Shown here: in pieces, positions 6,787 to 16,164 of the stretch | Numbering within the stretch: the first letter of the stretch is position 1 | How the letters are laid out: the number at the start of each line of letters is the position of its first letter | Origin: Bacillota bacterium | Lineage (GTDB): Bacteria > Bacillota > Clostridia > Lachnospirales > Lachnospiraceae | Assembly (NCBI GenBank): GCA_023386815.1 | Contig: JAEWIZ010000030.1 | Coordinates: 1 to 64,000, forward strand | Length of the DNA stretch: 64,000 nucleotides | Direction of reading: 5' to 3' | Position numbers and translations under genes: made by a program | Notes under the pieces: model-generated | Seen by the model: only the letters and a program-made list of their open reading frames with translations | Told to the model about the DNA's origin: nothing | Databases searched by the model: none

Positions 6787-7674
6787 ATGACTAAAGAAGA
6801 AATACTTAGAAAAGAGGTAAGATTAATTGTGAGAGAATTAGGTTTACTTAATCACAATTGCTTAAATTCTGGCATGACACTTGCTCAAGCTCACATATTA
6901 AACTACCTAAAACAAAATGGGAAAACTCCTTTTAATGAATTACTAATAAATTTAGGTATTGATAAGGCTTCACTAAGTAGAATAGTTAATAATTTAGAAA
7001 CTAAAAATTATTTAGAACTGAAGAAGTCTGAAACTGATAAAAGAATGAAAGATATTTGCATTCTTCCATTAGGTATTGCAGCTATAAATGACGGAGATTA
7101 TAAAGCAAACAAATTTATTAATGAAATTTTAAATTTAGGAGATAGCGAGGATACAGAACATATTATAAGAGCCTTTAGAGCATTTCGCATTCTTGCACTA
7201 AAAAACAATCTTAATAAGAATGATTCTAGAATATTAATAGAAAGAATTTCAGAAAATTATATGGCAGAGGCAATTAAATTAGCAACAGAGGTATTTACTA
7301 ATGAGCAAAGTATTCCAGAAGAATTGGTTCCAGTTAATGATAACTTAAAACCAATTTGGTGGTGTGCTAGGGTAGGAGAAGATATTATTGGAGTAACCGC
7401 AGCGTGGAAAGAAAATGATAAATGGCATTGGGGAAGATTTGCTGTTGATAAAAGATTAAGAGGTATTGGTATTGGCCAGAAGATAGCAATATTTTCATTA
7501 AAAGAAATTTTTAATTCTTATACTGAAGAAATTTATATTGAAGCAAGAGATGCAACTGTAAATATGTTAATGAAATTTGGATGTAAAGTCATTGGAGAAG
7601 CAGAAAATTTTTATGATGGATCTGTAACTCCAATCACATTAAACAAGAGTAATTTTATGATGAGATGTAACTAG
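6787..7674 (+). CDS. MarR-type regulator fused to GNAT acetyltransferase
   Basis: About 295 residues. The N-terminal half (to about 140) is a MarR winged helix (MTLAQAHILNYLKQNGKTPF, then LINLGIDKASLSRIVNNLE and a wing with DKRMKD). The C-terminal half (about 155-295) is a GNAT acetyltransferase with the acetyl-CoA binding motif RLRGIGIGQK and an aromatic-rich core (WWCARVG, WHWGRFAVD). The longest frame starts at 6757, but GGAGG at 6777-6781 points to the ATG at 6787. The gene is visibly more AT-rich than its neighbours and favours A/T-ending codons, hinting at recent acquisition. It probably senses or modifies a small molecule; the substrate is unknown. Confidence 0.85.
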   Translation: MTKEEILRKEVRLIVRELGLLNHNCLNSGMTLAQAHILNYLKQNGKTPFNELLINLGIDKASLSRIVNNLETKNYLELKKSETDKRMKDICILPLGIAAINDGDYKANKFINEILNLGDSEDTEHIIRAFRAFRILALKNNLNKNDSRILIERISENYMAEAIKLATEVFTNEQSIPEELVPVNDNLKPIWWCARVGEDIIGVTAAWKENDKWHWGRFAVDKRLRGIGIGQKIAIFSLKEIFNSYTEEIYIEARDATVNMLMKFGCKVIGEAENFYDGSVTPITLNKSNFMMRCN

Positions 7675-7789
7675 AGTAAGATATCAATTTTAGTTAACTA
7701 TAATACTACTAAATATTTTAGAAGAATTGATTATAGGCGAGAGTGTGTGAAGATAAGTCTATAAATACTGATCTTCTATGATAATAAAT

Positions 7790-7830
7790 GGTCTGAAGGC
7801 ATAGTGAAGCTTTCAGACCTTATTTTATAA
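7790..7830 (+). terminator. terminator after the MarR-GNAT gene
   Basis: Arms 7790-7800 and 7809-7819 form an 11-bp stem with one G-U pair and an 8-nt loop, followed by TTATTTTAT. The rest of the 300-bp gap to 7978 shows no reading frame or other signal. Confidence 0.7.
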
Positions 7831-7977
7831 CTGCACATGCCGATGTATGTCAATAGCAGGCGGGTATGCCTCCCGTAAAATATCTGCATGCATTCATGGC
7901 TTATTGCGGAAGCCGTACCTCCTACATGATACAGAGTTCACCGTAGACAGGTATAGTATAAACTGACTTCCCTAGCA

Positions 7978-9462
7978 TCAGATTAAGTCATACACAATTT
8001 TTCCGTCTTTAATTACAAATTCAATCTGGCGTAAATTTGATATGTTTTCCAGCGGATTATCCTTCAATATGACAAAGTCAGCTTTTTTACCATGCTCAAT
8101 ACTTCCAAGCTCATCTTTTACTCCCAAAAGTTCGGCAGCGTTTATCGTAGCAGTTCGAATGGCTTCATATTCATCCATTCCATAATTGACAAATAGCTCA
8201 ATTTCTTTATAAAGAAAACCGTGAGGTACATACCCCGCGCCTCCCAAACCTGCATCAACTCCTGCTACAATTTTTACACCATATTTTATAGCGTTTTCGA
8301 AATTAATAGGAAAATACTTCTCCTTGTAATTGGGCATCTCTGTATAGAAGCGTGTCCAATTAGGATCAGCTTCGGATTTTATAGCTTCCCTTGTTTTTTC
8401 CAGAGCCTTTTTGCCTATTGAATGATATGGTTCTGGGATAGCCTCCTTCATTTCTTCTCTGCTGAACAGTTCTGGGTTGTCTATCAAGTCCACCCAATGA
8501 TAGAAACAGTATCCCGTAGGAACCCAGTAAATTCCCTTTTCTTTCATAATCTTGAAGGTTTCTTCATCTAATAATCCAAGCGGTGTATGCTCGATGCTGT
8601 CAACTCCAGCTTCGACCGCTTGTTTAATACCTGCAGGCAGACAGATTGAATGAGCAGATACTTTCAAGCCTTCATCGTGGGCGCATTTTACAATGGCCTT
8701 TAGAACCTCTATGTTCATACATGCATCAAGCAATCGGATATCAACTTTTCTTTTTATGTAGAAATCTCGACACTCGGGATTATTCTCCATTAAAGATAAA
8801 TATGTGCCTGGGGTAGTTGTCTTAATAAAGTCCACGCCGTCCTTTTTTAACTTTTTAATAATTCCTGATACTTCCTGCGGACTTTCTACATCAATCGATA
8901 ATCCATGCGCGCCAAAAATAACACTCAAAATTGGAAGCAAAGCAGGAGGAGCGGGAATAAACCGCTTCAAGCTGAAATAACCGTAAGGTGCCGCCAATGC
9001 CGGGCCACTTGCATATATATGGGGGCCATTATATATTCCTTTATTTACTTGATCCCTGAACTTCAATATACTATAACCGAATGATCCAGGCATGTTTCTT
9101 ATTGTTGTTACCCCAGATTTTAAAGTTAGGTGTGAATGACGTAGATATTTCTTTTTCATGGACTCTGTGCTGATCCTTCCATAATCATCCACCCCTGGAT
9201 GAGCTAGATGTACATGGGCATCTATAAGTCCTGGAATAATATACCTTCCTGTTAGCACTTTGACCGTTGCGTTTTCTGGGATCGACACATTGAGTGATGA
9301 AACTATTTCACTTATCTTTCCCTCACGGCAAATAATAGTACTGTTCTCATGAATTGCTCTTTTTTGAACATCAACTATATTTACACCACTTATTACCAAT
9401 ACATCGGATTCCCTATTGATTCCGGAAATTGTCTTCTCATGTATTTTCTTTATTCTTGCCAT
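7978..9462 (-). CDS. amidohydrolase family protein (imidazolonepropionase-like)
   Basis: About 494 residues of the metal-dependent amidohydrolase superfamily. The metal ligands are visible in order: HVHLAH after the first strands (IPGLIDAHVHLAHPG), a later SAHS histidine, IEHTPLG, and the late Asp in VAGVDAGLG; the C-terminus is the usual beta-sandwich closing strand (GKKADFVILKDNPL). Such enzymes hydrolyse cyclic amides, dipeptides or similar C-N bonds; the substrate here is unknown. An internal AGGAGG (9469-9474) sits 6 nt before the ATG at 9462, so I reject the longer start at 9498. It has no signal peptide and stands alone between two leftward transcription units. Confidence 0.85.
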   Translation of the reverse strand: MARIKKIHEKTISGINRESDVLVISGVNIVDVQKRAIHENSTIICREGKISEIVSSLNVSIPENATVKVLTGRYIIPGLIDAHVHLAHPGVDDYGRISTESMKKKYLRHSHLTLKSGVTTIRNMPGSFGYSILKFRDQVNKGIYNGPHIYASGPALAAPYGYFSLKRFIPAPPALLPILSVIFGAHGLSIDVESPQEVSGIIKKLKKDGVDFIKTTTPGTYLSLMENNPECRDFYIKRKVDIRLLDACMNIEVLKAIVKCAHDEGLKVSAHSICLPAGIKQAVEAGVDSIEHTPLGLLDEETFKIMKEKGIYWVPTGYCFYHWVDLIDNPELFSREEMKEAIPEPYHSIGKKALEKTREAIKSEADPNWTRFYTEMPNYKEKYFPINFENAIKYGVKIVAGVDAGLGGAGYVPHGFLYKEIELFVNYGMDEYEAIRTATINAAELLGVKDELGSIEHGKKADFVILKDNPLENISNLRQIEFVIKDGKIVYDLI

Positions 9463-9576
9463 ATTCACCCTCCTATTCTTATAGTACATTTTTTTCACTC
9501 AACTTGTTTTTAGTTTCTCTAGGTTGTAATTACCATTATATTCCACATTATTCAGACTTACTATATTTTCTTAATG

Positions 9577-9611
9577 AAAAAAATACACCCATCTTAATTA
9601 AAAGATGAGTG
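9577..9611 (-). terminator. intrinsic terminator after rlmD
   Basis: A 10-bp stem (9586-9595 with 9602-9611, one G-U pair, 6-nt loop) runs into seven T on the minus strand (9583-9577). It ends the RNA methyltransferase transcript. Confidence 0.8.
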
Positions 9612-9636
9612 CATTCAATCATTACCTATCCAATTC

Positions 9637-11016
9637 TTACTTTACCTTATATAGCAGACACACTGTCTCAACATGCACCGTCTCCGGAAAAAGATCCACA
9701 CAAGCCATTTTCTCCACTTTATACCCCTTCTGCTGCAACACCACCAAATCCCTCTGCAACGAAGTAGGCTTACAAGAGATATATACTATCTTCTCCACTC
9801 CAAAATTAATTATCTTCTCCAACGCCTTAGGATGAATCCCATCTCTTGGTGGATCAAGGACGATGATATCCGGCTTATCCAGCAAGGAATCAATCACCTT
9901 CAATACATCCCCAGCAATAAACTCACAATTACTTAGCCCGTTCAGTGCTGCATTCTCCTTCGCTGCCTCAACAGCCTCCTCTACAATCTCAACACCTGTC
10001 ACCTTATTAGCTACAGGTGCAAGTAGCTGTGCTATTGTTCCTGTACCGCTATATAGATCAAAGATCGTCTTATCCTTTGTCTCGCCCACATACTCACGAA
10101 CCTTGGAATACAACACCTCCGCTCCCAGAGAATTCGTCTGGAAGAAGGAGAACGTAGATATCTTAAATCGCAATCCTAACAATTCCTCATAAATATAATC
10201 CCTGCCATAAAGCACCTTCATCTGATCACTCTTCACCACATCCGCCTGACTGTCGTTATAGGTATGAAGAAATCCTACTAACTGCCCATCCAATGGCAGC
10301 TGTAACAGCTGTTTTGCTAAAGCTTCAAATACATCTCCAGCTCCACTAACCATCTCATCTTCTTGAGTTGTAGTTACGATATTCACAAGTATCTCACCAG
10401 TTTTCACTGCTTTTCTCACCAGTAAGTGTCTTAAATACCCCTTATGGCTAAGCTTATGGAAATAATCCATTCCTCTTTCGCTGGCATACTCTAACACAGT
10501 TCTTAAAATCCTATTAAAGTCTTCATCCACGATCCTACAGTCATCTACTGTTAAAATATCATGAAAGCTACCCTTCTTATGAAGTCCAAGTGATAATGGT
10601 CCCCCCTTAAACTCATCGCCAAAGGAAAACTCCATCTTATTTCGGTAGCCCCACTCAACCGGACTTCCTAATATTCCTTCAAACTCGTACTCCTTACAGA
10701 CCTGATCTATCAGACGTTTTACCTGCTCCTTTTTCATCTCCAACTGGTTCTCATAGGTCATGGTCTGATAGCTACAACCGCCACATTGGCCAAAGTTCTT
10801 ACAAGCCTTTTCACGGCATTCCAGTGGAGACCGTTCTAAGATTTCCTTTAGATTCCCTTCCGATTTCTCACTCCGGATCTTTGTCACTGCAAAACTAATC
10901 TTCTGACCAGGCATACAGTTTTTTACCACAACCTTATTGCCCTCACACTCTACAATTCCCTTGTTGGGAAAATCCACTCTTTGTACAATACCTTCATATA
11001 TTTGACCTTTTTTCAT
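9637..11016 (-). CDS. rlmD: 23S rRNA (uracil-5-)-methyltransferase, RlmD/TrmA family
   Basis: A 459-residue enzyme that methylates C5 of a uridine in 23S rRNA with S-adenosylmethionine. It has an N-terminal TRAM RNA-binding domain (about 1-58), a [4Fe-4S] cysteine cluster (C67, C72, C78, C81 in CREKACKNFGQCGGC), a SAM-binding motif (FDLYSGTGTIAQLL), a DPPRDG motif, and a catalytic cysteine in ISCKPTSLQRDL. In Gram-positives a single enzyme (RlmCD) often modifies both U747 and U1939; which sites are used here is not visible. A deleted second copy lies at 1985-2128. Confidence 0.92.
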   Translation of the reverse strand: MKKGQIYEGIVQRVDFPNKGIVECEGNKVVVKNCMPGQKISFAVTKIRSEKSEGNLKEILERSPLECREKACKNFGQCGGCSYQTMTYENQLEMKKEQVKRLIDQVCKEYEFEGILGSPVEWGYRNKMEFSFGDEFKGGPLSLGLHKKGSFHDILTVDDCRIVDEDFNRILRTVLEYASERGMDYFHKLSHKGYLRHLLVRKAVKTGEILVNIVTTTQEDEMVSGAGDVFEALAKQLLQLPLDGQLVGFLHTYNDSQADVVKSDQMKVLYGRDYIYEELLGLRFKISTFSFFQTNSLGAEVLYSKVREYVGETKDKTIFDLYSGTGTIAQLLAPVANKVTGVEIVEEAVEAAKENAALNGLSNCEFIAGDVLKVIDSLLDKPDIIVLDPPRDGIHPKALEKIINFGVEKIVYISCKPTSLQRDLVVLQQKGYKVEKMACVDLFPETVHVETVCLLYKVK

Positions 11017-11265
11017 CTATTTCCATAGGTTTTATCTCACTGCATTATCATTTATGATATAAATTCTCATAATAACGCTATCGATAAACCCTTCCTCCTT
11101 CCAATGAAACAAATATGTTGTCCAACGTAACATTATATAGATAAAACTCGCGTTTGTCCATATTAAGTAGTCTTTTGCGATGTTTATTACAGTGATACAG
11201 TTATTTCATAATACATGCATTATACTAAGATAAACGCTAAAGTTAAAATTATCCTAGCTACAATG
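11017..11265. other. intergenic region without recognised genes
   Basis: The 330-bp gap between motB and rlmD holds the motB terminator at its left end and presumably the rlmD promoter. I see no RNA gene, repeat or convincing small reading frame. Confidence 0.4.
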
Positions 11266-11302
11266 AAAAAATTCTTACCCTACCTTGTAGCAGAGTAAGA
11301 AT
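11265..11302 (-). terminator. terminator of the motAB operon
   Basis: ATTCTTAC at 11271-11278 pairs with GTAAGAAT at 11295-11302, and a second short stem (CTAC/GTAG) lies inside the loop. On the minus strand it runs into TTTTTT. It follows the motB stop at 11348. Confidence 0.75.
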
Positions 11303-11347
11303 CCATCTTAAATCCTCTTAATTATGCTGTTATTTAACCCTAGTACT

Positions 11348-12154
11348 CTATTCCGTAATCTGTTTCTCTAAATTATCATACTTCTCACTTAAGACAATGA
11401 TATCAATACGCCTATTTTTCGCTCTTCCCTCTTCCGTAGCATTATCAGCAACAGGCTTATACTCTCCATAACCTACTGCTACTACCTTTTCTGGGGAAAC
11501 CCCACACTCATTAATAAAGAGACGAACTACACTGGCTGCTCTTGCTGTTGATAACTCCCAGTTAGAAGGATATACCGCTGTTTTAATCGGAACGTTATCC
11601 GTATGTCCTTCCACACGGATGTAATTATCCAGGGAAGTGAGAATATCACCCAACTTCAGTAAAGCTTCATCATTATCGGTTTTAATATCGGCTTTTCCAG
11701 AGTCAAATAGGATTGCATTGTTAAGGCTAATAACCAAGCCTCGCATATCGATGCCGACCGTCATATCTTTATCCAATTCTTCCTCTTTAAAGGTGATCTC
11801 AAGTTTGGTTTGTAATTCTTGAAGATATTCCAGCTCATATTTACCAAGGAATTTTTCCAACTCCTCTTGTGATACTCCTGTATTATCCTTATTATTATCC
11901 TTCTGTCCACCTAGACTATCTGGAAATAGCTCGATGGGTGAATCACCATCCTGCTGTTCCATCCCGCTTCCGCCATCCATCAAGCCTGATTTAAAAGCAG
12001 CTGCAAGACTACTTGCTTTTTCTTGATCTATCTTACTTACCGCAAATAGTACAATAAACACCGCTAACAACAATGTCATTAAGTCCGAGTAGGGAAGCAG
12101 CCATGCCTCTCCGCCCTCTTCTTCACCATGCTTCTTTTTCTTTTTATGTGCCAT
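11348..12154 (-). CDS. motB: flagellar motor stator protein MotB
   Basis: 268 residues. A basic N-terminus leads into one membrane helix (about 25-43) with the proton-carrying aspartate D24 in LPYSDLMTLL. The plug and linker region follows, then a C-terminal OmpA-like peptidoglycan-binding domain (VEGHTDNVPI, then NWELSTARAASVVRLF and AKNRRIDIIVL). With MotA it forms the ion-driven stator anchored to the wall; an Asp in this helix fits either proton or sodium use. AAGGAG precedes the ATG, 11 bp after motA. Confidence 0.95.
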   Translation of the reverse strand: MAHKKKKKHGEEEGGEAWLLPYSDLMTLLLAVFIVLFAVSKIDQEKASSLAAAFKSGLMDGGSGMEQQDGDSPIELFPDSLGGQKDNNKDNTGVSQEELEKFLGKYELEYLQELQTKLEITFKEEELDKDMTVGIDMRGLVISLNNAILFDSGKADIKTDNDEALLKLGDILTSLDNYIRVEGHTDNVPIKTAVYPSNWELSTARAASVVRLFINECGVSPEKVVAVGYGEYKPVADNATEEGRAKNRRIDIIVLSEKYDNLEKQITE

Positions 12155-12165
12155 ATGTACACTCC

Positions 12166-12951
12166 TTAGCCTTGCTTTAACTCTTGAAGTATTTTTTCCT
12201 GCTTTGTCTGAGAAAGAACGGAAATTAATTTTTCCTGTATCATAACGGGAGAATCACCCTTTTGTAAGGATAAGATACCTTCGATCACAATACCTTTTAC
12301 CAAGACTTCTTCGTGGCTCTTTACCTTCAGCTTTTTAGCAAATGGATTCCATAGTACGTATCCGGTAAAGATACCTAGAATTGTCGCGATGAAGGCTGCC
12401 GCAATCGCTTCCGCCATTGCTTCTGTATTATCAATATGGGACATGGCCGCAATCAGACCAAATACAGCACCAAGTACACCAAGTGTCGGGGCATACATAC
12501 CTGCCGATGAGAAGATACTGGCATTTAACTCATGCCTTTCTTCCATGGCTGATACTTCTGCTCCCAGAATATCAGAAATAACGTCTTCTCCCATACCGTC
12601 AACAACCATACGGAGTCCCTTTCTTATAAATGGATCTTCAATGTTATCCATCTGGCTCTCCAAGGCCAATAGTCCTTCTTTTCTGGTTAATGTTGACAAC
12701 TCAATCATTAAACGAATAACTTCCAATTCAGAGATACCCTTCTGCTTTGTAAAAAGGATTTTAAAAAGTGCTCCTATGCTCTTTAAATTCTCTGCGGGGA
12801 AAGAGTTTAATATTGTGGCAACAGTACCAACAAAGATAACAAAGAATGCAGCCGGATTTAAGAAAACTGTAAAACTAATGTGCTTAAATATCATTGCTCC
12901 GATGACTGCAACAAAACCTACAATAAGACCTAAAAGTGTAGTAATATCCAT
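12166..12951 (-). CDS. motA: flagellar motor stator protein MotA
   Basis: 261 residues of the MotA/TolQ/ExbB family with four membrane segments: two at the N-terminus (about 3-22, 30-48) and two at about 145-168 and 178-200 (APTLGVLGAVFGLIAAM, then AIAAAFIATILGIFTGYVLW). The long cytoplasmic loop between them contacts the flagellar C-ring. It is first in the motAB operon. A sigma-A-type promoter precedes it; I see no sigma-D (flagellar) promoter. No other flagellar genes are in the window. Confidence 0.95.
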   Translation of the reverse strand: MDITTLLGLIVGFVAVIGAMIFKHISFTVFLNPAAFFVIFVGTVATILNSFPAENLKSIGALFKILFTKQKGISELEVIRLMIELSTLTRKEGLLALESQMDNIEDPFIRKGLRMVVDGMGEDVISDILGAEVSAMEERHELNASIFSSAGMYAPTLGVLGAVFGLIAAMSHIDNTEAMAEAIAAAFIATILGIFTGYVLWNPFAKKLKVKSHEEVLVKGIVIEGILSLQKGDSPVMIQEKLISVLSQTKQEKILQELKQG

Positions 12952-12986
12952 GAGACTCTCCTTATTTATGACAATTTACTTCCTCT

Positions 12987-13015
12987 ATATTATCATTTTC
13001 TACTCATTTAGACAA
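12987..13015 (-). promoter_or_regulatory. motA promoter (sigma-A type)
   Basis: On the minus strand TTGTCT (13015-13010) and TAATAT (12992-12987) are spaced 17 bp, just upstream of the AAGGAG and ATG of motA. Confidence 0.55.
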
Positions 13016-13281
13016 TTATTATTTATTATAACTTTAGACACATCATGAGTCATTTTCATAGATAGAAAAACCTGTTAAGATCTCTACATTTTATCCCTAC
13101 AACATAAACCTGAAAGTAGTAGAAAATGCAGAAAATGCGATATCTGATATACTCCCTTTATGATAAACAACAAATTAATAAACCGTTATCATAGGAGGAG
13201 CACATCATATTACAGCATTCCCTGCATTCTTAATATCCTTATGACTATTTCATAACTAATGTATCGTAATTAACTTTCTTA
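13016..13281. other. intergenic region without recognised genes
   Basis: Between the motA promoter and the end of the ATP-grasp gene I see no gene. A plus-strand AGGAGG near 13195 is not followed by a usable start codon. No clear terminator follows the ATP-grasp gene. Confidence 0.35.
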
Positions 13282-15831
13282 TTATTTGCATAAGAAGGTC
13301 TGTGATAAAATGTCAGCGTATACTTCAAACCCTTTTGCATTCACTACCTTTATCACCTTCTCAATATGTGGCACTGCCTGTATTAGGTCTCCAATCACAT
13401 TTTCTAGCTCCATAATTTTTTTATCCTGAAAAACAACATCCCGCTTTCCATCTGAAATTGCCACATAGAAAATGCTTGCTTCCACAAGGTCCTGGAAGAA
13501 ATGACTTCCATAAGATAGTTCCGGTTCAAAGCCGTATTCTTTCGATGCGACTTCGCAGATTACCGACATATGACAGAGCTCTGTAAAATGTACGGGTACC
13601 CCCAAAGACGGGGTTGTGGTTCCCCAGCGTCCCGGACCAATCAGCATAGCTCTTTTGCCTTTGATTGCTGCATTAACTTTCCCTATCTGTCTCGCAACCG
13701 TATAGCGTTCCTGCTCACTAAGGCGAAGATATTCCCCAGCCTGTATATATATGACATAATCCAGTGGAAGATGCAAGTTACCTCCCATGAAATTACCCTT
13801 GGTATAGATCAGGCATTCCGATTCGTTGATTAGTGCAGGTAGAATTACCGCTTTTCCCAACCCTTTTGTCTGCAATGGTCTACATTGAAGTAAATTTATC
13901 TTAAAATCTAACTCCTTATTAAAATTACTGGTATATTCAATATCTACAGGATAATCATAAGCCTTCTCAAGAATTGCCAGCATATCCTTCATCAAGGAGG
14001 CGAAGGGCGTGTCCTTTAATAATTTTCGAAAATCCAGAATATAAGGAGTTTGATAATTCCTCACTCCGCGCTCTCTTAGCCAGTTAACCGTTGCAGAATC
14101 AACGCTGGCAAACAATTCCTTCCTAACCTTGATATCCTCCGCAATGATTTCTTCCAAAGACATACTGGTTATCGCATTCTCTTTGATGGATAGAACATCC
14201 ACATAATGCTGTGAGAATTTCTTCATATCCTCATAATTAACCATAGGAATTCTCAAAGGATCATCTAATCCAATGATCTTCACATAATCCCCATCCGTCC
14301 GATCTACGGCTCTCGTTCCAAGTCCGAATACTAGCCGCAGCATTCCGGCGTCCATATCCATTCTTTTATCCCAAACGTAAAGATTATTCGAATTCCCAAC
14401 ACCTGCAATATGGGGAAAGAAATTCTCACCATAATAATCACCGGATACCCGCTGTACCAGAATCGCCATCTGCTCATCCTTTTGTGACAACCCACGATTC
14501 ATACGGTAGCTGAGGGCATCCTCGTTCATCGTGCTTGCATATACAATTCTTACCGCTTGTTCGAAGGCATCATATCGTTCCTCTGGAGTGCCTTGATTTA
14601 CACAAAATACACTTTCATACTTACCTGCAAATGCATTTCCAAAGTTATCCTCCAGTAAGGAGCTGGAACGAACAATGATCGGTGATTGTCCGAAGTACTC
14701 CAGCATCTGAAGAAATTTCTCCTGTATATTGATTGGAAATTTCCCTTTTAACAGCTTCTCCTTTAACTCCGGGGCATATTTAAAATATCCCTCTTCCGTC
14801 TTTTGTTGGGTACGTAGCTTCCACCATCCATTTTGTACAATATAAGTATAGAAAATATCAGAACCAAGAAAATAAGAATCATGGGGTTCTAAATAGGGCT
14901 CGAACCTTTCAGCCGCTTCTGTTAATATTATCTTTCTGGCTAACAACATGCCCACACTTTTACCACCGATAAAGCCTGTCCCAATCTCACGGGCAGCAAT
15001 CTCCAGAATATCATATAGGTTGAAATACTTATCGCAAAGCTCCAACATCTTTGATTCATTACCAATCAATAGATTCATCAACAGCTTCTTAATCGTTTCC
15101 TGCTCCTTCTCAGAGCTTTGAAGAACCTCTCTCGCCTTCTGAAATACCACATCCCAATAATCTAAACGCTCCGCCCCACGATGGATTGTGGAGAACAATT
15201 CTGCTGCCTCCGTACTTGCTGTGATACTATATGCTTCCTGCCCTTGAATTAAATGTGGAAAAAACATGGTAGGTGAATATCGCTGCCATACCTTTAAGGG
15301 ATGAATATATAGCTTTTGCTTTACTTCGTAAATATCCAGCAATAGCTGTGTCGTTTCCCGGATTCCTGCAATAGTACTATAGGTATGCACATTTCGAAAC
15401 AGTGCAAAATACGCAACTGTATCAAGCTCATATAGGTAGGGACAAGTCACTTTAAAGAAGTTACCAATCATTAAATCCGAATACCAGAATTCCAGTAAAT
15501 CCGTTAAACAATCGAAGACATAAAAGGCTTTTTTCCCCATTTCAGTTACCAGATTATGAACCTCTGTCGCAAAGCTCTCAAATCCTTTGGTTGCGTCGAT
15601 TCGCCGTACAATGATCTCAGGCCCATCCTCCAGGATACAATCATGGGATCCAAAACGGACATATACCAATTTGCGTTTGTCAACAATAGCTTGCTCTACA
15701 TAAGGTCTAACCATTTTCTGATAACTTTCAATGGAATTTACCTGCCACACAACATTATCACCTAATCTCAAATGATCAACTGCTCCGTCCAGTCCCTTTA
15801 GTCCAGTACTTACTTTTTCATGAATATCCAT
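13282..15831 (-). CDS. PEP synthase-like ATP-grasp protein with P-loop-less KaiC-like N-terminus
   Basis: 849 residues. The N-terminus (about 1-230) begins like a KaiC/RadA ATPase (STGLKGLDGAVDHLRLGDN), but the Walker A position reads QVNSIESYQKM and has no GKT/S. From about residue 285 it is a PEP/pyruvate-binding ATP-grasp domain: GGKSVGM, then IIVRSSSLLEDNFGNAFAGK and LVFGLGTRAVDRTDGDY. There is no swivelling phosphohistidine domain and no C-terminal PEP-utiliser barrel, so it is not a full PEP synthase or PPDK. Around 720-800 is a conserved RAMLIGPGRWGTTTPSLGVP segment. Function is unknown; ATP binding, perhaps phosphotransfer, is likely. GGGAGG precedes the ATG. Confidence 0.8.
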   Translation of the reverse strand: MDIHEKVSTGLKGLDGAVDHLRLGDNVVWQVNSIESYQKMVRPYVEQAIVDKRKLVYVRFGSHDCILEDGPEIIVRRIDATKGFESFATEVHNLVTEMGKKAFYVFDCLTDLLEFWYSDLMIGNFFKVTCPYLYELDTVAYFALFRNVHTYSTIAGIRETTQLLLDIYEVKQKLYIHPLKVWQRYSPTMFFPHLIQGQEAYSITASTEAAELFSTIHRGAERLDYWDVVFQKAREVLQSSEKEQETIKKLLMNLLIGNESKMLELCDKYFNLYDILEIAAREIGTGFIGGKSVGMLLARKIILTEAAERFEPYLEPHDSYFLGSDIFYTYIVQNGWWKLRTQQKTEEGYFKYAPELKEKLLKGKFPINIQEKFLQMLEYFGQSPIIVRSSSLLEDNFGNAFAGKYESVFCVNQGTPEERYDAFEQAVRIVYASTMNEDALSYRMNRGLSQKDEQMAILVQRVSGDYYGENFFPHIAGVGNSNNLYVWDKRMDMDAGMLRLVFGLGTRAVDRTDGDYVKIIGLDDPLRIPMVNYEDMKKFSQHYVDVLSIKENAITSMSLEEIIAEDIKVRKELFASVDSATVNWLRERGVRNYQTPYILDFRKLLKDTPFASLMKDMLAILEKAYDYPVDIEYTSNFNKELDFKINLLQCRPLQTKGLGKAVILPALINESECLIYTKGNFMGGNLHLPLDYVIYIQAGEYLRLSEQERYTVARQIGKVNAAIKGKRAMLIGPGRWGTTTPSLGVPVHFTELCHMSVICEVASKEYGFEPELSYGSHFFQDLVEASIFYVAISDGKRDVVFQDKKIMELENVIGDLIQAVPHIEKVIKVVNAKGFEVYADILSQTFLCK

Positions 15832-16088
15832 AGAACCTCCCTTCCGCTCTTATGATTCCATCAGCAACTAAAACTCCTTCTATTGTATCAAGCTTACTCA
15901 TTGTTTTGCTCTTATTCTGTATCAAGCTTCCTTATTTGTTTGATCATCCTTAATTAAGTTATAACAGATTTATATCCGAATTCCTACCAAGAACTTTATT
16001 CTTTTTTACTCTCCCTAGCTATGTTGTTTCCCGGTGATACTTTCGCTTTACCATAAGATATTTATTTCTTCTGTTTTCTGGCATATTC

Positions 16089-16115
16089 ACGATTTTTCGA
16101 CAGGTGCATATGATA
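16089..16115 (+). promoter_or_regulatory. possible sigma-K-type promoter
   Basis: An AC at 16089-16090 lies 16 bp before CATATGATA (16107-16115), resembling the Bacillus sigma-K pattern AC with CATAnnnTA. It is the only promoter-like match before the small Tyr/Arg-rich gene. The rest of the 330-bp gap from 15832 shows nothing else. Weak evidence. Confidence 0.3.
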
Positions 16116-16164
16116 AACTAGGTAATTATTTAACCTTAATTTCCATAGAAAGGAGTTTCATCAA

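Noticed and set aside
12389..13048. A 219-codon open frame on the plus strand, opposite motA
   Set aside because: It is antisense to motA, whose membrane helices and family fit are clear. It has no ribosome site and the translation is Ser/Ile/Ala-rich without motifs.
13195..13260. AGGAGG on the plus strand suggesting a small gene
   Set aside because: No ATG, GTG or TTG lies at a usable distance with an open frame.
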